Positions 62,601-64,000 of a DNA stretch of 64,000 nucleotides are shown piece after piece. Position numbers and translations under genes: made by a program. The DNA lies in NCBI GenBank assembly GCA_964023205.1, contig OZ026851.1, positions 20,343,528-20,407,527 on the forward strand, read 5' to 3'. Source of the stretch: Lutraria lutraria. Taxonomy: Eukaryota; Mollusca; Bivalvia; Venerida; Mactridae. Every line of letters starts with the position of its first letter. Position 1 is the stretch's first letter. A model generated the notes under the pieces. It worked only from the letters and a program-made list of their open reading frames with translations, was not told where the DNA came from and searched no databases.

Positions 62601-63522
62601 TGTCTCCATATCACATTTAGCATCTAGAAATGAAGCAGAGTTGTGGCCCTTTCAATGTTTTTTATCTGTCTTTATTTCAGTATGAAGAAATTAGAAAAAT
62701 TATCAGATCAAAGAAGAAAGGATTGTGGGAGTTTCAGGAATATATTAGAGCTTTCAGATTTCCTGTTATAGCTCTTTGTAAAGTGGTAAGTTATTATACA
62801 GTAGCTAGGTAGGCATTCTTCTTTAGTTAAAAGTATATATACTTGTACTGAGATCTGTAAACTAGAATAAAAAAACAAAAACAATTGGTTAAATCAACTC
62901 AAAAAGTTTGAGGCTGAGAGATTTTTTCATTATCCCATTGCTTAACAGCAAACAAACACTTTTTATATGCCCGTTTGAAAAATGGGTCATATTATGGGAA
63001 CACCCACGACGGGTGGGCAGGTTGGCAGGCAGAGTGGCTGAGTGGGCTTCGTCCACAACTGTGTCCGCTCTCTAATTCAAACAATTTTATTCGGATCCTC
63101 ACCAAACTTGATGGAAATGTTAATGGCCATTAGATCTTGGTCAAATTTGATAACCAACCCAATCGGCCCAAGCACTTCAGAGTTATGCCCCTTGACGGGC
63201 GTATTTTGTGACCTGGCTCTCTTGTTTAAAAATGATTGAATAAGATTTATGATTTTTTAAATTTCTTAATTTTCTATTGCAGTTTTCTCCTTTGTTGCAA
63301 TGCAAATCTATCCCATTTATATACAAAAATATTCCTTTCATGCAGTTATCTCCCTTGATACCCAAAACTTCCATTTCTGTTGATTCATTGAAATTTTCTT
63401 TTCAGTTATCTCCCTTGATGCCTACCTATCGTGACTTGATATTTCTTGCCATTGATTATGGAAAACAAGACATTGCGCAATATCTAGCTAATTTAGGTGC
63501 TGACCTTACTAGACGTGAAAAG
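38623..63522 (+). CDS. Large ankyrin-repeat protein gene, 3' end outside window
   Basis: Twenty exons: 38623-38652, 38999-39088, 39497-39595, 43128-43226, 47119-47187, 52042-52128, 52726-52809, 54665-54754, 55265-55387, 56112-56207, 56844-56954, 57502-57570, 58020-58109, 58266-58346, 58645-58755, 60091-60195, 61228-61335, 62130-62237, 62681-62785 and 63406-63522. Every exon is a whole number of codons, so all introns are phase 0. They total 624 residues from MAGQMWDLAA. Many exons are one ankyrin repeat (HGNTALHVTALQHECCHVGD, ARRTPLIQAVLFEREDLVEF, FVEMLCDAGANVN). Short 23-residue exons (DGKTAEQLNTQ.., TGCNARDIARF..) hold truncated repeats that seem to close larger modules. No signal peptide, membrane segment or other domain is seen. 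Ankyrin proteins usually bind partners; no specific role or orthologue is assigned. One donor is GC (39089). Confidence 0.88.
39089..39090 (+). other. GC 5' splice site
   Basis: The second ankyrin-gene exon ends AGG and is followed by GCAAGT. No GT donor nearby keeps phase 0 with the next exon at 39497. GC-AG introns are a known minority class that needs a good flanking match, as here. Confidence 0.75.
39981..40927. mobile_element. pogo-like MITE, TA duplication
   Basis: Ends CAGTAAAACCTCGATTATCC and the diverged complement 'ggataatc..ggggttttactg' are flanked by TA (39979-39980 and 40928-40929). The length is 947 bp with no transposase. The subterminal 'ccgaatnnnnngattatccg' pattern is repeated. 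An interior segment (about 40140-40290) recurs at 44330-44480. Confidence 0.82.
41487..42848. mobile_element. Harbinger-like MITE, TTA duplication
   Basis: Ends GGCCAAAATTAAAA and complement extend imperfectly for about 42 bp (including 'gtttgtttgccctttaccga'). They are flanked by TTA at 41484-41486 and 42849-42851. The length is 1362 bp. A 66-codon open stretch (42465-42665) inside has no known domain. It lies in the ankyrin-gene intron between 39595 and 43128. Confidence 0.78.
43349..46211. mobile_element. 2.86-kb element with 23-bp TIRs and 7-bp duplication
   Basis: Perfect 23-bp inverted ends beginning CAGGGATGCTATATTACAGG at 43349-43371 and 46189-46211 extend imperfectly to about 31 bp. 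They are flanked by AATAGCC directly on both sides (43342-43348 and 46212-46218). The interior has a diverged 190-bp-scale tandem ('ggcggcctgatctgactagg' at about 44064 and a similar block at about 43862), a nested fragment at 44330-44480, and AT-rich imperfect repeats with 'ttcatgatataa' at 45370-46000. No transposase is recognisable. It is a non-autonomous DNA transposon of uncertain superfamily. Confidence 0.82.
44330..44480. repeat. Nested fragment of the pogo-like MITE interior
   Basis: 'ttttcacacctattattcga' and 'tcatacacgaagcgtgtcaa' occur here and at 40170-40280 in the same order with small differences. No terminal repeats are present, so it is a fragment inside the 2.86-kb element. 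Confidence 0.75.
46290..46386 (+). repeat. Fragment of the 'ggccctcttgttt' tandem element
   Basis: 'gggtcacttgattttacata' is followed by 'atagggccatcatggccctc', matching the final part of 52852-54293. Confidence 0.7.
47690..48100. other. Intron segment with imperfect inverted repeats
   Basis: 'catgcaggctttgcgaaagg' near 47836 is loosely complementary to 'ctttcgcgaagtctgcacat' near 48027. 'gtcggtccgat' and 'atcggaccgac' pair around 47885-47925. It is a probable foldback remnant. No target duplication was found. Confidence 0.4.
48228..48661. mobile_element. Foldback element with AGGGGGCTAGCA ends
   Basis: Terminal arms 'aggggg ctagcacgttgca' and the complement of 'tgcaacatgctagccccct' match at all but one position. 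No convincing direct repeats flank it, so the exact ends are uncertain. It lies in the ankyrin-gene intron after 47187. Confidence 0.6.
49012..49095. mobile_element. 84-bp pogo-like foldback
   Basis: CAGTAAAACCTCGATTATCC at the left and 'ggataatcgaggttttacta' at the right, with 'ttatttcggataatcc' between. It has the same ends as 39981-40927 but is almost only the terminal repeats. Confidence 0.75.
49132..49285. repeat. 15-bp tandem repeat 'gactgtgtactgtct'
   Basis: About ten imperfect 15-bp units with point changes directly follow the 84-bp foldback. The open reading frames across it on both strands are products of the repeat. Confidence 0.88.
50783..51030 (-). mobile_element. tRNA-headed SINE, family B, reverse copy
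   Basis: The 'tgtttgttttaa' tail is at the left and the head ends 'accactggaccacggaggcg' at the right. The body 'cgttcctgggaagaaccagt' is the complement of that in 3361-3616. Confidence 0.78.
51736..51965 (+). repeat. 33-bp array of acceptor-like sequences
   Basis: Units of the form 'taattgacataattgttact' followed by 'atttataacctag' recur at 33 bp about four times from 51784, with diverged copies on both sides. They resemble the real acceptor before 52042 ('taattgacatctttgttatt', then 'atttatag'). The first copy also continues like the exon start ('tatagcccgataaattcca' against 'tatagcctggtatatttca'). Confidence 0.75.
52852..54293 (+). repeat. 'agctcacc' tandem element, about seven 160-bp units
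   Basis: Begins 'agctcaccagagcacgaatg' and ends 'gggccatcatggccctcttg'. Seven units with 'gggtcaaaattggccc' recur at about 53191, 53356, 53520, 53675, 53839, 54003 and 54159 (155-165 bp). Elements with this start and end are abundant in bivalve genomes, to my recollection. It is non-coding and lies in the ankyrin-gene intron between 52809 and 54665. Confidence 0.82.
54604..54664 (+). repeat. 28-bp duplication just before an acceptor
   Basis: 'attgttacatatattatta' occurs at 54604 and 54632. The second copy runs into the acceptor at 54663-54664 of the exon starting at 54665. Confidence 0.75.
55839..56014. mobile_element. 176-bp foldback MITE, TA duplication
   Basis: Ends CAGTACAACCTCC and the complement of CAGTGTAACCTCTCC are flanked by TA. 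It is related to 5969-6135 and 2493-2980. It lies in the ankyrin-gene intron between 55387 and 56112. Confidence 0.75.
56329..56500. mobile_element. Diverged foldback MITE
   Basis: Left end CAGTTAAACCTGTG and interior 'ctctgaataaaggccacc' match the 15628 element. The right end is badly eroded ('gttcacagtaag'). Confidence 0.55.
56580..56712 (+). mobile_element. 3' fragment of SINE family D
   Basis: 'atagctgttgaatgagccgt' and 'taaacaacagataaaa' match the end of the complete copy at 59690-60022. The tRNA-like head is missing. Confidence 0.65.
58094..58210 (+). repeat. Four 30-bp units each with a 5' splice site
   Basis: 'acacataat|gtaagt' occurs at 58101, 58131, 58161 and 58191, exactly 30 bp apart, starting at the end of the exon 58020-58109. 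All four donors are at the same codon phase. The whole intron (58110-58265, 156 bp) is open in frame, so use of any donor, or retention, keeps the protein frame and adds repeats of about VSDLIMITHN. Confidence 0.92.
58390..58600 (+). repeat. Dispersed 'gggtatattgc' repeat, copy 1
   Basis: 'gaaaaggggtatatattgct', a 'ggtcggttggtc' run, 'catcaaaggtcaaggtcac' and 'catccatgtttcacaaacac' match a second copy at 61355-61590 in order and strand. Confidence 0.65.
59161..59667. mobile_element. 507-bp MITE with CAGTAAAACCTG ends
   Basis: The left end CAGTAAAACCTGTCC follows TA. The right end 'gcaggttttact' is followed by a drifted flank. Interior complementary 'ccgaccacc' and 'ggtggtcg' blocks are present. 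It lies in the ankyrin-gene intron between 58755 and 60091. Confidence 0.65.
59690..60022 (+). mobile_element. tRNA-headed SINE, family D
   Basis: Head 'cagtggtctggtggtcacgt' (box A-like) and 'aagtttgtgggtttgaata' (box B-like). The 3' end is 'ccttagctgttgaatgggcc' with 'aaacaacagataaa' and a short AT tail. The 78-codon open stretch inside is incidental. Confidence 0.65.
60999..61245 (+). repeat. Four 64-bp units each with a 3' splice site
   Basis: 'tatatatttcag|tgtaac' occurs four times, with AG ending at 61035, 61099, 61163 and 61227, exactly 64 bp apart. Only the last is followed by the open exon CNRTAYHFACC. In the three upstream copies the sequence after TAT is TAG, an immediate in-frame stop after six codons. 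The upstream acceptors are therefore decoys or would give truncated products. Confidence 0.92.
61355..61590 (+). repeat. Dispersed 'gggtatattgc' repeat, copy 2
   Basis: 'aagggggtatattgctttgc', 'tcggtcggtcagatggtctg', 'aaatcaaaggtcaaggt' and 'catgtttcacaaacacttc' match 58390-58600. Confidence 0.65.
62965..63228 (+). repeat. Dispersed repeat ending 'gtgacctggctctcttgtt'
   Basis: Begins 'tatgcccgtttgaaaaatgg' and contains 'ggtcatattatgggaacacc' and 'gagttatgccccttgacggg'. The end matches 13460-13497. A head fragment is also seen at 8048-8085. It lies in the ankyrin-gene intron between 62785 and 63406. Confidence 0.65.
63270..63420 (+). repeat. Three in-frame acceptor-like copies at 60-63 bp
   Basis: Pyrimidine-rich tracts ending CAG|TT(A/T)TCTCC end at 63282, 63345 and 63405. 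The last starts the exon 63406-63522 (LSPLMPTYRDLIFLAIDYGK..). Spacings of 63 and 60 bp and an open frame throughout mean the upstream acceptors would add 20 or 41 residues. 'ttatctcccttg' is also a common short motif in this DNA (compare 6411 and 6700), so part of the likeness may be chance. Confidence 0.7.
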
Positions 63523-64000
63523 GTAGGATAACATTATAGGATAATATTACATTTATTCTGTCATATTAATCTTCTTCTGAGTTTACGAAACAAATTTGGA
63601 AAATCATGTTTTTTGGTATTGAAATTGTGATATTTTTACACCAATTCAGAATGAAAAATTTCTTGATTCACAAAAATGTATTACAGAGGGCTAGTATGGT
63701 TTGTTATCATTATTGATTGAACTAAGTTAATCAAGTAAAATTGTCTGCATACTATTTTTATCTTGTATTTTATCATGATAAAATAATGCCGTTCATGTTT
63801 TTTTCTATCAAAATAATTGATTTGAATTTGTATCTTAAACATTAAACTGTCATATATTTTCAACTTGAATCTTCCTTATTAAAATCATGTTAGTCCTAAA
63901 TAAGCTGTTAATTATTACTATATGGACAATATTAGGCTGTTATGTCATAATTGATAGATAGAACTTTCAGGGGCTTAGATTGGGTTAATTTGGGTTGGCA
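63523..64000 (+). other. Start of the next ankyrin-gene intron
   Basis: Donor GTAGGA at 63523, then AT-rich sequence with no further exon recognised before the window ends. The gene continues beyond. Confidence 0.7.

Overview
This is a window of animal nuclear DNA, most likely from a bivalve mollusc. The genes are spread over many short exons with GT-AG introns. The DNA is AT-rich and full of MITEs, tRNA-headed SINEs and divergent tandem repeats. Several dispersed repeats (the 'agctcacc...gagc' element, the 'gggtatattgg' element and the 'gtgacctggctctcttgtt' element) resemble families common in bivalve genomes. The species is not determined.

Three plus-strand genes are laid out head to tail. 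(1) 246-21759 is the 3' four-fifths of a PTPN23/HD-PTP (Drosophila myopic) orthologue. Its twenty exons join in frame to 2052 residues: end of BRO1, V domain, a very large Q/P-rich exon, a PTP domain and the conserved C-terminal tail. (2) 26225-33945 is a complete eight-exon TPGS1 orthologue (tubulin polyglutamylase complex subunit 1, 254 aa). (3) 38623-63522 is the 5' part of a large ankyrin-repeat gene. Twenty exons are visible (624 codons), every intron is phase 0, and the gene runs off the right edge. A doubtful small minus-strand gene (35281-35996) would converge on TPGS1. HD-PTP acts in ESCRT sorting and TPGS1 in tubulin glutamylation; I see no functional link between the neighbours.

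The most unusual signal is that tandem duplications repeatedly include splice sites. A 30-bp unit carrying the 5' splice site of a PTPN23 exon is repeated 26 times, and a 30-bp unit carrying a donor of the ankyrin gene is repeated four times. Both units keep the reading frame. In the ankyrin gene, a 64-bp unit carrying an acceptor is repeated four times with stop codons in the upstream copies, a 60-63-bp acceptor unit occurs three times in frame, and a 33-bp array of acceptor-like TAGs lies upstream of another exon.

Mobile DNA is rich. A family with CAAGGACTTATA ends and perfect 7-bp target duplications includes two insertions of only 38 and 27 bp, which are little more than the two inverted repeats. 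A 2.86-kb element has CAGGGATGC ends and a 7-bp duplication. Two elements have TTA duplications (Harbinger-like) and several foldback elements have TA duplications (pogo/Tc1-like). A minus-strand hammerhead-ribozyme-like motif near 25.8 kb suggests a retrozyme or Penelope-type remnant.
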